A stretch of DNA of 64,000 nucleotides from Actinoplanes palleronii (GTDB lineage Bacteria; Actinomycetota; Actinomycetes; Mycobacteriales; Micromonosporaceae): NCBI RefSeq assembly GCF_016862315.1, contig NZ_BOMS01000031.1, positions 1 to 64,000 of the forward strand, written 5' to 3'. A program made the translations under genes and the position numbers. Shown here piece after piece: positions 42,965-52,220 of this stretch (its first letter is position 1; the number at the start of each line of letters is the position of its first letter). The notes under the pieces were generated by a model. The model was given only the letters and a program-made list of their open reading frames with translations. It had not been told where the DNA came from and did no database searches.

Positions 42965-43986
42965 CGGGCGGCTCCCAGGGTCAGGCCGATCGATACGGCC
43001 GCCGACGGTACGAAACTGTCGAACCCGCGCTCCCGGGCCCGGCGGGTGTCGCGCAGCCGGGAGGTGCAGTCCGCGTACATCACCCCGATGCCGAGCTGCT
43101 CCTGCAGGTGCTCGGCGAGGCCGGGCATGAGCGCGCCGCCGCCGGACAGCGCCAGGCGGGTGACCTGCTTCTGCCGCTCGCCGGAGGCCAGGTAGGTGAA
43201 CGAGCTGCGCAGTTCGCTGGCGAGCGGGCGGACCGCGTCGGCGATCGCGGCCACGCTGTCCGGGTTGCCGTCGCCGTGCAGGCCGTACCGGCACTTGAGC
43301 TCCTCGGCCTCGTTGGCCGGGACGCCGAGCCGGGTGGCGATGCTGTCGGTGATCTCCGAGCCGCCGCGCGGCAGGGTCCGGACGAACAGCGGCTCACCGT
43401 CGGCGTGCACCACCACGCTGGTGATGTCCGCCCCGATGTCGACGATCGCCTCGACCTGGGCGTCCAGCCGGGAGGCGGCGCGCAGCAGGGCGAACGACGC
43501 CAGGTCGACGCCGGTCACGTGCAGGCCGGCCTTCTCCACCGCCTGGACCAGGCCGAGCACCGCGTCCTTGGGCATGGCGATCAGCAGACCCCGGACGTTC
43601 GGGTTGTCGCCGGGCTGCTCCAGCGGGTAGAAGTCCAGCAGCGAGCGCTCGACCGCGAGCGGGAGCGCGTCCTTGACCTGGAACGGCAGGGCCTGGCGCA
43701 TCTGGCTGGGCGGCAGGTTCGCGATCGACATCTCCCGGACCACCAGCTGCGGGTTGGTCACGCCGAGGGTGACCCGCTTGGTGCCGAACCGGGAGGCGGC
43801 CCAGAGCTGCTTGAGCGCGCTCGTCACGGCCGCCTGGTCCTGCACCACGCCGCCGTGCACAGTGCCCGGCTCGAGCGGGATCTGGCCGAAGTTGATCAGC
43901 GAGTAGTCGTCCTTGGTGCGACGGACCTCGACAGCCCGGATCGAGGACGAGCCGATGTCCAGCCCGATCGGTGTTGCGCCAGCCAT
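42961..43986 (-). CDS. pilM: type IVa pilus assembly protein PilM
   Basis: 341 residues of the actin/FtsA-like ATPase fold. Phosphate-1 loop GLDIGSSSIRAVEV, connecting region PPSQMRQALPFQVKDALPL, phosphate-2 loop AIVDIGADITSVVV and the adenosine motif LSGGGALMPGLAEHL. It sits on the cytoplasmic side and holds the PilN tail. ATG 43986 follows GAAGGGAAA. Located between the peptidase and PilN genes as in classical pilMNO runs. Confidence 0.93.
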   Translation of the reverse strand: MAGATPIGLDIGSSSIRAVEVRRTKDDYSLINFGQIPLEPGTVHGGVVQDQAAVTSALKQLWAASRFGTKRVTLGVTNPQLVVREMSIANLPPSQMRQALPFQVKDALPLAVERSLLDFYPLEQPGDNPNVRGLLIAMPKDAVLGLVQAVEKAGLHVTGVDLASFALLRAASRLDAQVEAIVDIGADITSVVVHADGEPLFVRTLPRGGSEITDSIATRLGVPANEAEELKCRYGLHGDGNPDSVAAIADAVRPLASELRSSFTYLASGERQKQVTRLALSGGGALMPGLAEHLQEQLGIGVMYADCTSRLRDTRRARERGFDSFVPSAAVSIGLTLGAAR

Positions 43987-44026
43987 CGGTTTCCCTTCGT
44001 GCCGCGGTTCTTACGGGGGCTATCGG

Positions 44027-44812
44027 TCAGTACGCGGAGGCGCTGAGCAACGTGCCGTACCAGTCACTGATCGGCACCGCGGCGAAGACCGCGAGGAAAG
44101 CGCCGGCCAGCATGTACGGCCCGAACGGGATCCGGCTCTTTCGCCCGGCGGACCGGGTGAGCAGCAGGACCGCGCCGGCCAGGCCACCGAGCAGGAAGCC
44201 GGCGAACGCGCCGATCGCCACCGCGCCCCAGCCGAGCCAGCCGAGGTAGAAGCCGAGCAGCGGGGCGAGTTTCACGTCGCCGCCGCCCATGCCCCACGCG
44301 CCGAGAAGGCGATAGAGCAGGTAGAGCAGGACCGCCGCGACCGCGCCGCGGAGCAACGCGCCCGGATCGCCGGTGAGCAGCGCGGCCGGGACGAGCAGGG
44401 CGACGGCCACCGGGTACGAGGGGAGGACGATCTTGTTAGGGAGCCGCATCACGTCCAGGTCGATCAGCGCCAGGGCGATCGCGATGGCCGCGAGGTAGAG
44501 GTAACCGGGCAGTTCCCAGGACCAGCCGAACCGGGCTGCCACCGCGACGAACAACACGGCGGTGCCGGCCTCTACCAGGGGATACCGGGCGCTGATCGGG
44601 GTGTTGCAGTCCGCGCACCGGCCGCGCAGCAGCAGCCAGCCGAGCACCGGGACGTTGTGCCGGTTGCGGATGGTGTGGCCGCAGTTCGGGCAGTGCGAGC
44701 CGGGGTGGACGAGTGACTCGTCCCGCGGCACCCGGTGGATCACGACGTTCAGGAACGAGCCGATCGCGAGACCGAGCACTCCGGCGATGACCAGCAGCGG
44801 GGCCAGTGGCAT
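44027..44812 (-). CDS. pilD: prepilin peptidase (PilD/A24 type)
   Basis: 261 residues. It cleaves and N-methylates type IV prepilins. The N-terminal zinc-binding cytoplasmic loop has four cysteines (C41, C44, C66, C69), as in bifunctional enzymes. The two catalytic aspartates are in LIDLDVMRLPN (about 118-120) and in the GGGD motif (D179). About seven membrane segments. The start is ATG 44812 after GAGAGGAG; the frame is open further but lacks homology. It lies 73 bases after the pilin gene, across a hairpin. Confidence 0.94.
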   Translation of the reverse strand: MPLAPLLVIAGVLGLAIGSFLNVVIHRVPRDESLVHPGSHCPNCGHTIRNRHNVPVLGWLLLRGRCADCNTPISARYPLVEAGTAVLFVAVAARFGWSWELPGYLYLAAIAIALALIDLDVMRLPNKIVLPSYPVAVALLVPAALLTGDPGALLRGAVAAVLLYLLYRLLGAWGMGGGDVKLAPLLGFYLGWLGWGAVAIGAFAGFLLGGLAGAVLLLTRSAGRKSRIPFGPYMLAGAFLAVFAAVPISDWYGTLLSASAY

Positions 44813-44840
44813 CTCATGCTCCTCTCCGGCGGACGTGGGC

Positions 44841-44868
44841 GGGTGACGCCACCGTGGTGGCGCCACCC
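44841..44868 (-). terminator. hairpin between pilA and pilD
   Basis: GGGTGACGCCACC (44841-44853) and GGTGGCGCCACCC (44856-44868) pair over 13 positions with one mismatch. It lies right after the pilin stop and is likely to stop most pilin transcripts, giving less pilD and pilMNO mRNA. Confidence 0.6.
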
Positions 44869-44885
44869 GGTCACTGCTGGGTGGA

Positions 44886-45410
44886 TCAGGCGCCGGTGCA
44901 GGCGGTCTGGGCGACGGTGACGCCGCTGGCGGTCTTGACCGATCCGCCGTTGACGCTCTTGTACACGTAGACCTTGCCGCTGCCGCCGGCGTTGGTCGCG
45001 CAGAGCACGTAGCTGCCGTCGGCAGTGATGTAGACGTAGGTCAGCTGGGTCTTGTCGGAGACCGTGATGGTGCCGACCACCGTGGTGCCGACCTTGAGGT
45101 CGACCTTGGTGTCGGTCACCGCGCTGGTGCCCGAGCCGCTGGTGATGCTGCTGAGCGTGCCGGCCGGGTACGCGTTGCCGTTGCTGGTGTAGTACTGCTC
45201 GATCGCACTGATGGCGCCACGCACGTCGGACTGGGCCGACTTGTCCGCCGCACCCTGGCGGTAGTTCAGATACACCGGCACGGCGATCGCGACCAGGACG
45301 CCGATGATGACCACGACGACCAGGAGCTCGATGAGGGTGAAGCCCTCGTCGTCCTTCTTGGCGCGGAGCTCGGCCTGCTTGGCGATCATGCGGTCGATGA
45401 CGTTGTGCAT
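44886..45410 (-). CDS. pilA: type IV major pilin
   Basis: 174 residues. A 23-residue basic leader ends EG; cleavage between G23 and F24 gives FTLIELLVVVVIIGVL, the classical class III start with Glu5. The long helix N-terminus is followed by a globular beta domain with a Cys pair near the end (YVLCATN and TACTGA), forming the D-loop disulphide. ATG 45410 follows GGAGG at an unusual nine-base spacing. It lies in the middle of the operon, between two hairpin regions, which fits high expression. Confidence 0.93.
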   Translation of the reverse strand: MHNVIDRMIAKQAELRAKKDDEGFTLIELLVVVVIIGVLVAIAVPVYLNYRQGAADKSAQSDVRGAISAIEQYYTSNGNAYPAGTLSSITSGSGTSAVTDTKVDLKVGTTVVGTITVSDKTQLTYVYITADGSYVLCATNAGGSGKVYVYKSVNGGSVKTASGVTVAQTACTGA

Positions 45411-45486
45411 GGTGGGGTGCCTCCATGGGCGAAGAGGGGTGGAGCGGGGAAGGGAGTGTCGGGCTCGGGTGCCCGGGGCGGTGCCT

Positions 45487-45535
45487 CCGGCCGTCGGGAG
45501 CGGCCGGGTATTTCCTCGCGTGCTTCTTCGCACGC
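45487..45535 (-). promoter_or_regulatory. two hairpins in the pilA leader
   Basis: GCGTGC-TTCTTC-GCACGC (45518-45535) and CCGGCCG-N7-CGGCCGG (45487-45507) fill the 130-base gap between pilC and pilA. They could protect a processed pilin mRNA or stop upstream transcripts before a pilin-specific promoter. Confidence 0.5.
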
Positions 45536-45540
45536 CGGGG

Positions 45541-46773
45541 TCAGCTCGACTGGATGTTCTGGTAGATCGTGAACATCGGCAGGTAGAGGCAGACGACCAT
45601 GCCGCCGACCACGGCGCCCATCACGAGCACCATGATCGGTTCGATCGATGCGGCCAGCGACTCGGCGGCGCTGTCGACTTCTCTGTCGTAGAAGTCGGCA
45701 ACCTTGTCGAGCATCTGACTGATCTGACCGCTTTCTTCCCCTACTTCGATCATTTGCGTGACCATCGCGGGGAAAACCTTGTGATTGCGCATCGCCGAGG
45801 ACATCGGCTGGCCGTTGCGCACGGTGCCCTGGATGTCCTGCATGGCGATGTTGATCACCTCGTTGCCGGTGGTCTCGCCGACCACGGCGAGGGCCTGCAT
45901 GACCGGCACGCCGACGTTCAGCAGCAGGCCGAGGTTCCGGGCGTACCGGCTCATGGCGAGCTTCTGGAACAGCTGGCCGAAGACCGGCATGCGGAGTTTG
46001 AGCTTGTCCACCTTCAGCCGGAAGTCGGCGCTGGCCCGCAGCTGCCGCTTGTAGGCGATCGCCGTGCCGAACCCGATGCTCAGCGCCAGCGGCCCGATCC
46101 ACCACATGTTGTGGCTGGTCGTGACGAGGAACTGGGTGATCGCCGGCAGTTCGCCGCCGAGATTCTTGAACATGCCTTCGAAGATCGGGACGATGAAGAT
46201 CAACATCGCCGCGATCAGTACGAACGTGAAGCCCAGCACGATCGCCGGATAGGTCAGCGCGCTCTTGATCTTGCCGCGGAGCGCGGTGTCCTTCTCCAGG
46301 CTGTCGGCGATCTGTTCGAGCGCCTTGTCGATCATGCCGCCGGTCTCGCCGGCCCGGATCATCGCGATCATCAGGCGCGGGAAGATCCGGTCGTGCTTGG
46401 CCATCGACGTGGAGAGCCCGTTGCCGGCCGACACGTCCGCGCCGACCTCGGCGATCGCCTTCTTCAGTGCCGGCGACGAGGTCTGCTCTTCCATGATCGA
46501 CAGCGAGCGCAGCAGCGACATGCCGGACGAGGTCATGGTGGCGAACTGCCGGGCGAAGACCGCCAGTTCCTTGAGCTTGACCTTGTTGCCGAACCCGGGG
46601 ATCTTCAGCTCGCGCTGCAGCCCCTGCCCGGCCTCGATCAGGCCGAGCGGCGTCTCGCCACGCTGCTTGAGCATGTGGGTGGCCGCCGCCTCGTTGGGGG
46701 CCTCGATGGTCCCCTTGGCCTTCTTGCCCGAGGCGTCGACGGTGTTGTACGCGAACGTCTTGTTGTTGGCCAT
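45541..46773 (-). CDS. pilC: type IVa pilus inner-membrane platform protein PilC
   Basis: 410 residues, type II secretion F family. Two repeated T2SSF domains (about 75-198 and 278-400), each with a conserved FARQFATMTSSGMSLLRSL or KLAMSRYARNLGLLLNVGVP segment, and three membrane helices. The N-terminal region with KAKGTIEAPNEAAATHMLKQRG is typical. It is the base on which the PilB and PilT motors act. The start ATG 46773 is three bases before the pilT stop. Confidence 0.95.
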   Translation of the reverse strand: MANNKTFAYNTVDASGKKAKGTIEAPNEAAATHMLKQRGETPLGLIEAGQGLQRELKIPGFGNKVKLKELAVFARQFATMTSSGMSLLRSLSIMEEQTSSPALKKAIAEVGADVSAGNGLSTSMAKHDRIFPRLMIAMIRAGETGGMIDKALEQIADSLEKDTALRGKIKSALTYPAIVLGFTFVLIAAMLIFIVPIFEGMFKNLGGELPAITQFLVTTSHNMWWIGPLALSIGFGTAIAYKRQLRASADFRLKVDKLKLRMPVFGQLFQKLAMSRYARNLGLLLNVGVPVMQALAVVGETTGNEVINIAMQDIQGTVRNGQPMSSAMRNHKVFPAMVTQMIEVGEESGQISQMLDKVADFYDREVDSAAESLAASIEPIMVLVMGAVVGGMVVCLYLPMFTIYQNIQSS

Positions 46774-46775
46774 CG

Positions 46776-47894
46776 TCAGCTCCGCCCGACGAGCCGTTTG
46801 AGCTCCTCCGGCGAGTGACTGATCTCGGTGGCGGTCTGCATGGTGATGACGCCTTCCCGAACCTTCTCGGCCAGGTGCTGATCGAAGGCGAGCATGCCCT
46901 CGTTGCTGCCGGCCTGCATGAAGGACGGGATCTGGTGCGACTTGCCCTCCCGGATCAGACTCCGGATGGCCGGCGTCGCGGTCAGGATCTCGCAGATCAC
47001 CGTCCGGCCCTTGCCGTCCGCCTTCGGCGCCAGCGCCTGGGTGATCACACCCTGGAGACTGGCCGCCAGCTGCGCTCGGATCTGCAGCTGCTGATGCGGC
47101 GGAAAGATGTCGATCACCCGGTCGATGGTCTGGGTGGCGCTCTGCGTGTGCAGCGTCGCCAGCACCAGGTGGCCGGTCTCGGCCGCGGTCAGCGCGGTCG
47201 ACGTGGTGGTCAGGTCCCGCAGCTCACCGACCAGGATGATGTCCGGGTCCTGCCGCAGCGCGTGCTTGAGCGCGCTGGCGAAGGTCTCGGTGTCCGACCC
47301 CACCTCGCGCTGGTTCACGATGCTGCGCTTGTGCGGGTGGAGGAACTCGATCGGGTCCTCGATGGTGATGATGTGGTCGGCGCGGCTGCGGTTGGCCAGG
47401 TCGAGGATCGAGGCCAGCGTGGTGGTCTTTCCGGACCCGGTCGGGCCGGTGACCAGCACCAGGCCGCGCGGCAGGTGGGCGAAGCGGCCCACCGACTCCG
47501 GCATGCCCAGCTCGTCCAGCGGCTTGATCTTGTGGGGGATGGCCCGGAAGACCGCGCCGCATGAGGTGCGCTGCTTGTAGAGGTTGCCGCGGAAGCGGGA
47601 GACCCCGACGATGCTGTGCGCGAAGTCCATCTCCTGCTCGCGCTGGAACGTCTCCCACTGGGCCGGGCTGACCGCGGCGTGCGCCAGCAGCTCGGTGTCG
47701 GCGGCGTTCAGCTTGCCGTACCCGGGGATCGGGCGGAGCCCGCCGTCCACCCGCATCATCGGCGGGGAACCGACGGTCAGGTGCAGGTCCGAGCCGCGCG
47801 CTTCGACCAGCGTGACCAGCATCTGGTCGAGCACGGCGAGGTCGTCCGCGTTGGCGCCCGTCTCCGGCCGCACCTCGTGCTCGATCGTGTTCAC
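46776..47894 (-). CDS. pilT: twitching motility / pilus retraction ATPase PilT
   Basis: 372 residues. Powers pilus retraction. The N-terminal PAS-like domain has SDLHLTVGSPPMMRVDG, Walker A is GPTGSGKTTTLAS, the Asp box TIEDPIEFLH, Walker B ILVGELRDLTT, and the His box TGHLVLATLHTQSA. The C-terminal AIRSLIREGK motif, needed for retraction in PilT proteins, is present. GTG 47894 is chosen because the preceding residues lack homology. pilB lies upstream by about 80 bases. Confidence 0.94.
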   Translation of the reverse strand: MNTIEHEVRPETGANADDLAVLDQMLVTLVEARGSDLHLTVGSPPMMRVDGGLRPIPGYGKLNAADTELLAHAAVSPAQWETFQREQEMDFAHSIVGVSRFRGNLYKQRTSCGAVFRAIPHKIKPLDELGMPESVGRFAHLPRGLVLVTGPTGSGKTTTLASILDLANRSRADHIITIEDPIEFLHPHKRSIVNQREVGSDTETFASALKHALRQDPDIILVGELRDLTTTSTALTAAETGHLVLATLHTQSATQTIDRVIDIFPPHQQLQIRAQLAASLQGVITQALAPKADGKGRTVICEILTATPAIRSLIREGKSHQIPSFMQAGSNEGMLAFDQHLAEKVREGVITMQTATEISHSPEELKRLVGRS

Positions 47895-47974
47895 TGTTCC
47901 CGCCCTTTCGTTACGTTCCGACGTTTGTTGAATCGGCACCGGACGGACCAGGTTTAGTAGCGGATCGGGTGCCG

Positions 47975-49642
47975 TCAGACTGCGACTCGGGACACCTCCC
48001 GGACCGAGGTCAGACCGCCGGTCGCTTTGGCCAGGCCGTCCGCGCGCAGGTCGTACATGCCCTGGGCGACCGCGACGTCGCGGATCTCACCCGAGGAGGC
48101 CCGCCGGATGGTCAGCGATTCGATCTCCGGGCTGATCGGCATCACCTCGTGGATCGCGATCCGGCCCTTGTATCCGGTGTTCGCGCAGTTGCGGCAGCCC
48201 ACCGGGCCGTAGAGCACCTCAGGGAAGGCCAGGTCGTCGAGCGGCCAGCGGGCGCCGAGCACCTCCTGCTCGGTCGGCGTGTACGCCTCCTTGCACCAGT
48301 CGCAGAGCCGTCGCGCCAGCCGCTGGGCCAGCACGCAGTCCAGCGACGAGCCGACCAGGAACGGCTCGATGCCCATCTCGGTGAGCCGGGTGACCGCGCC
48401 GGGCGCGTCGTTGGTGTGCAGCGTGGAGAGCACCAGGTGACCGGTGAGCGACGCCTCGACGGCGATCTGCGCGGTGTTGCCGTCCCGGATCTCACCGATC
48501 AGCACGACGTCCGGGTCGGACCGCAGGATGGCCGGCAGCACCGCCGCGAAGGTCAGTCCGGCCTTCGCGTTCACCTGGACCTGGTTGACGCCGCGCAGGC
48601 GGTACTCGACCGGGTCCTCGACGGTGATCACGTTGACCTCGGGTTTGCTGATCCGGCCAAGGGTCGAGTAGAGCGTCGTCGACTTGCCGGACCCGGTCGG
48701 GCCGGTGACCAGCACCATCCCGTGCGGCTTGGTGAACGACGCGGAGAACCGGTCCAGGTTGTGCTGGGTGAAGCCGAGCTTCGCGATGTCCAGGTCGATG
48801 CCGCCGGTGTCCAGCACCCGGAGCACGATCTTCTCGCCCCAGACCGTCGGCAGCGTGGCGGTACGCAGGTCGACGGTGCGGTCCCGGATCAGCGCGGTGA
48901 TCCGGCCGTTCTGCGGTATCCGCTTCTCGGTGATGTCGACGCCCGACATGATCTTGATACGGGAGGTCAGCGCCGCCGTCACACCCCGCGGCACGAGATC
49001 CACCTCGTGCAGCACGCCGTCGATCCGGTAACGCACCCGCATGTCGTCCTCGGTGGGCTCGAGGTGCAGGTCGGAGGCCCGGTTCATGACGGCCTGCTCG
49101 ATCAGGCTGTTCACGTACCGGACGATCGGGGCGTCGTCCGCGCTGTTCTGCTGCGTGGCCATGCCGGCCGACTCGTTCAGCCCGGCGTCGGCCAGGTCAC
49201 CGAGGTCGCTGTCCTCCCGCTGCAGCTTCTCGATGATCCGGCGGACCTCGCTGCGGGCCACCACGACCGGGCGGACCGTCATGCCGGTCGCCGCCCGGAC
49301 GTCGTCGAGCGCCACCACGTCGGCCGGGTCGGTCACGCCGACCACCAGCTCGCCGTCGTTGATCGCCAGGCCGAGCACCCGGTGGCGCAGCACCACCGGC
49401 AGCGGGATGCGCTTGAGTGCGGTCGGGTCCGGGGTGAAGCCGACCAGGTCCAGGGTGTTGATCCCGAACGCGGCCGCCGCGGCCTGGGTCAGCTGCTCCT
49501 CGGTGACCACCTGGTCATTGATCAGAACCGCGCGTACCGGCCGGCCGCTGCGCTGTGCCTCCTCAGCCGCCGCGTCGATCGCGTGCGGATCGATGCCGAT
49601 TTGCTTCAGCGCATCGAGCAGCGGTCGGAAGGTCTGATCCAT
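47975..49642 (-). CDS. pilB: type IVa pilus extension ATPase PilB
   Basis: 555 residues. The N-terminal GspE/MshEN domain (about 1-150, with its LTQAAAAAFGINTLDL segment) is a nucleotide-binding regulatory fold, which in relatives binds c-di-GMP. The ATPase core has Walker A GPTGSGKSTTLYS, VEDPVEYRLRG, Walker B VLIGEIRDG, the His box TGHLVLSTLHTND and a zinc site with four cysteines (CDWC and CRNC). It drives pilin polymerisation. The start ATG 49642 follows GAGGATT. First gene of the pilus operon. A GGDEF-EAL gene is encoded 5.5 kb away. Confidence 0.95.
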   Translation of the reverse strand: MDQTFRPLLDALKQIGIDPHAIDAAAEEAQRSGRPVRAVLINDQVVTEEQLTQAAAAAFGINTLDLVGFTPDPTALKRIPLPVVLRHRVLGLAINDGELVVGVTDPADVVALDDVRAATGMTVRPVVVARSEVRRIIEKLQREDSDLGDLADAGLNESAGMATQQNSADDAPIVRYVNSLIEQAVMNRASDLHLEPTEDDMRVRYRIDGVLHEVDLVPRGVTAALTSRIKIMSGVDITEKRIPQNGRITALIRDRTVDLRTATLPTVWGEKIVLRVLDTGGIDLDIAKLGFTQHNLDRFSASFTKPHGMVLVTGPTGSGKSTTLYSTLGRISKPEVNVITVEDPVEYRLRGVNQVQVNAKAGLTFAAVLPAILRSDPDVVLIGEIRDGNTAQIAVEASLTGHLVLSTLHTNDAPGAVTRLTEMGIEPFLVGSSLDCVLAQRLARRLCDWCKEAYTPTEQEVLGARWPLDDLAFPEVLYGPVGCRNCANTGYKGRIAIHEVMPISPEIESLTIRRASSGEIRDVAVAQGMYDLRADGLAKATGGLTSVREVSRVAV

Positions 49643-49711
49643 GGAATCCTCAAGCGCGGCGGCACAGGCTATACACCCCTCCATCGGACATCCCGCCGCA
49701 AAACTGAGCCG

Positions 49712-50677
49712 CTACCCCGCGTGCCGGAACGTCCGTCGATATGCCGACGGCGCCACCCCGATCGTGGCGTGCAGGTGCTGCCGCAGCGCGGTGGCACTGC
49801 CCAGTCCGGCGCGCCGGGCCACCACGTCCACACCGAGGTCGGTCGACTCCAGCAGCAGGCGGGCGTGCTCGACCCGCTGGCGCAGCAGCCACTGCCGGGG
49901 GCTCGAGCCGGTCTCGTCGCGGAACCGGCGGGTGAACGTGCGCACGCTCATCCGGGCGTGCGCGGCCATCGACTCCAGGGTGACCGGCTCGCTCAGCCGG
50001 TCCAGCACCCAGGCCCGGGTCGGCTGGGTGCCGGCGCCGGCCGCGGGCGGCACCGGGCGTTCGATGTACTGCGCCTGGCCGCCGTCACGCCACGGCGGCA
50101 CCACACACCGGCGGGCCGCCGCGTTGGCCACCTCGGCACCGTGGTCGCCGCGCACGATGTGCAGGCAGAGGTCCACCCCGGCGCCCACCCCGGCCGAGGT
50201 GAGCACGTCGCCGTCGTCGACGAACAGCACGTCGAAGTCCCAGTCGACCTGCGGGTAGAGCCCGCCGATCCGTTTCGCCCAGGCCCAGTGGGTGGCGGCC
50301 GGGCGCCCGTCCAGCAGGCCGGCCGCGGCCAGCACCGAGGCGCCGGTGCAGATCGACACGATCCGGGCGCCGCGCGCGCCCGCGGACAGCAGCGTGGCCC
50401 GGACCGCCTCGGGCAGGGTGCCGTCGGTGACCGGGCCGCCGGCGTGGATGCCCGGGATCAGGATGGTGTCGGCCCGCTCGGCGGCGCTCAGCGGATGGTC
50501 CGGGGTGACCGAGAAGCCGGCCTCGGTGCGGACCGTGCCCTCGCCGCAGTAGAGCAGCTCGTAGAGGCGGGTGCGCTCAGGCCCGGTACGTGACGAGCCG
50601 AAGACCTGTGCGGGGACACCGAGGTCGAACGGGACCACGCCGTCCATGACCAGGATGGCGATCACATGCGGAGTCAT
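49712..50677 (-). CDS. GlxA family transcriptional regulator (DJ-1/PfpI + AraC HTH)
   Basis: About 321 residues. The N-terminal DJ-1/PfpI-like domain (about 1-185) has the nucleophile-elbow Cys in RIVSICTGASVLAAAG. The C-terminal AraC double HTH (about 215-315) has LESMAAHARMSVRTFTRRFRDETG and the second helix set LGVDVVARRAGLGSATALRQHLH. The family controls varied catabolic and export genes. It is divergent from the MFS transporter at 50743 with 65 bases between, so it probably regulates it. Confidence 0.9.
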   Translation of the reverse strand: MTPHVIAILVMDGVVPFDLGVPAQVFGSSRTGPERTRLYELLYCGEGTVRTEAGFSVTPDHPLSAAERADTILIPGIHAGGPVTDGTLPEAVRATLLSAGARGARIVSICTGASVLAAAGLLDGRPAATHWAWAKRIGGLYPQVDWDFDVLFVDDGDVLTSAGVGAGVDLCLHIVRGDHGAEVANAAARRCVVPPWRDGGQAQYIERPVPPAAGAGTQPTRAWVLDRLSEPVTLESMAAHARMSVRTFTRRFRDETGSSPRQWLLRQRVEHARLLLESTDLGVDVVARRAGLGSATALRQHLHATIGVAPSAYRRTFRHAG

Positions 50678-50742
50678 GGCTCGATTCTTGCGCATGATGG
50701 CCTTCCGGCCACTCGTGCGGACGTGCCGAGATCAGCAGAATC

Positions 50743-52032
50743 ATGATCGTGAGACTTCGCCTGCATCCCGCCTGGTCGGTAGCCGCGGTCGCGTTCATCG
50801 CGCTGATCGGCGCGGCCGGCTTCCGGTCCACGCCGTCCGTCATGCTCGAACCGTTGCACAACGAGTTCGGCTGGTCCCTCGGCACGATTTCCGCCGCCGT
50901 CTCGGTGAACCTGCTGCTCTACGGCCTGACCGCGCCGTTCGCCGCGGCGCTGATGGCCAAGTTCGGCATCCGCCGGGTGGCCGCCGTCGCCCTCGGCCTG
51001 GTCGCGCTCGGCTCCGGGCTGACCGTGTGGATGAACTCCAGCTGGCAGCTGCTGCTCTGCTGGGGTGTGCTGGTCGGGCTGGGCACCGGCTCGCTCGCGC
51101 TGGGCTTCGTGGCCACCATCACCGGGCGCTGGTTCGTCAAGCACCGTGGCCTGGTCACCGGCGTGCTCACGGCGGGCGGCGCCACCGGCAACCTGATCTT
51201 CCTGCCGGTGCTGTCCCGGATCGTCGAGTCGAACGGCTGGCGGACCGCGGCGATCACCGTGTCGGTGGTCGCGCTCCTGGTCGTACCGTTGATTCTCTGG
51301 CGCCTGAGGGACCACCCGGTGGACCTGGGGGTGACCGCTCTCGGCGGGGTCACCGAGGTGCCGGCCAAGCCGACCGGCAACGCCGCCCGCACCGCGCTGA
51401 CCGCGCTCCGCGACGCTGCCAAGACGCGGGCGTTCTGGCTGCTCGCGGGCGGGTTCGCGATCTGCGGGGCGACCACCAACGGCCTGGTCGGCACGCACTT
51501 CATCCCGGCCGCGCACGACCACGGCATGCCGAACACCACCGCGGCGAGCCTGCTGGCCCTGGTCGGCGTCTTCGACATCGTCGGCACGATCGCCTCCGGC
51601 TGGCTCACCGACCGGGTCGACAGCCGGATCCTGCTCGGCGGCTACTACGCGCTGCGCGGCCTGTCGCTGCTGGTCCTGCCGTCGATCCTGGCCGCGACGG
51701 CGCACCCCAGCATGCTGGTCTTCATCCTGTTCTACGGCCTGGACTGGGTCGCCACCGTGCCCCCGACGGTCACCCTCTGCCGCGAGTACTTCGGCGCCGC
51801 CGGCCCGGTCGTCTTCGGCTGGGTCTTCGCCTCGCACCAGTTCGGCGCGGCGATCGCCGCCACCGCGGCGGGCCTGGTCCGCGACCAGCTCGGCGCCTAC
51901 ACCTGGGCCTGGTACGGCGCCGGTGCCCTGGCCCTGCTCGCCTCCCTGCTGAGCCTGATGCTCTTCGCCGGCAAACACCTCAAACCGATCGCTCCGGGTC
52001 TAGGTCTGGCGGTCCCCGCAGCGAAGGCCTGA
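50743..52032 (+). CDS. MFS transporter
   Basis: 429 residues with 12 predicted membrane segments and a central cytoplasmic loop (about 190-225). The motif-A-like loops AKFGIRRVAAVALGL (after segment 2) and WLTDRVDSRILLGG (after segment 8) mark the major facilitator superfamily. It resembles monocarboxylate/oxalate-formate-type or CynX/NimT-like members, but the substrate cannot be told. The start ATG 50743 lies near the divergent GlxA-type regulator. Followed by a strong hairpin. Confidence 0.88.
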   Translation: MIVRLRLHPAWSVAAVAFIALIGAAGFRSTPSVMLEPLHNEFGWSLGTISAAVSVNLLLYGLTAPFAAALMAKFGIRRVAAVALGLVALGSGLTVWMNSSWQLLLCWGVLVGLGTGSLALGFVATITGRWFVKHRGLVTGVLTAGGATGNLIFLPVLSRIVESNGWRTAAITVSVVALLVVPLILWRLRDHPVDLGVTALGGVTEVPAKPTGNAARTALTALRDAAKTRAFWLLAGGFAICGATTNGLVGTHFIPAAHDHGMPNTTAASLLALVGVFDIVGTIASGWLTDRVDSRILLGGYYALRGLSLLVLPSILAATAHPSMLVFILFYGLDWVATVPPTVTLCREYFGAAGPVVFGWVFASHQFGAAIAATAAGLVRDQLGAYTWAWYGAGALALLASLLSLMLFAGKHLKPIAPGLGLAVPAAKA

Positions 52033-52163
52033 CCCTCACGGTCCGCCATATCTGGTACGAATATGGAGCGCCCGCCCGCAGGCTACAAGCCGAGTCCCGT
52101 GATGGTCTCGCGCGACGTCCGCGCAGCGAGCGACCGCAGCGCGCCGCAAGGTCCCGGCTGTGC

Positions 52164-52200
52164 CTCAGGGGTGTCTCCGCAGCGCGGAGACACCCCTGAG
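52164..52200. terminator. perfect 17-bp inverted repeat between convergent genes
   Basis: CTCAGGGGTGTCTCCGC, loop AGC, then GCGGAGACACCCCTGAG. It lies between the stops of the MFS gene and the STAS gene and could end both. No T tract. Confidence 0.75.
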
Positions 52201-52220
52201 AGCCAGCCACCATCCGGAAG

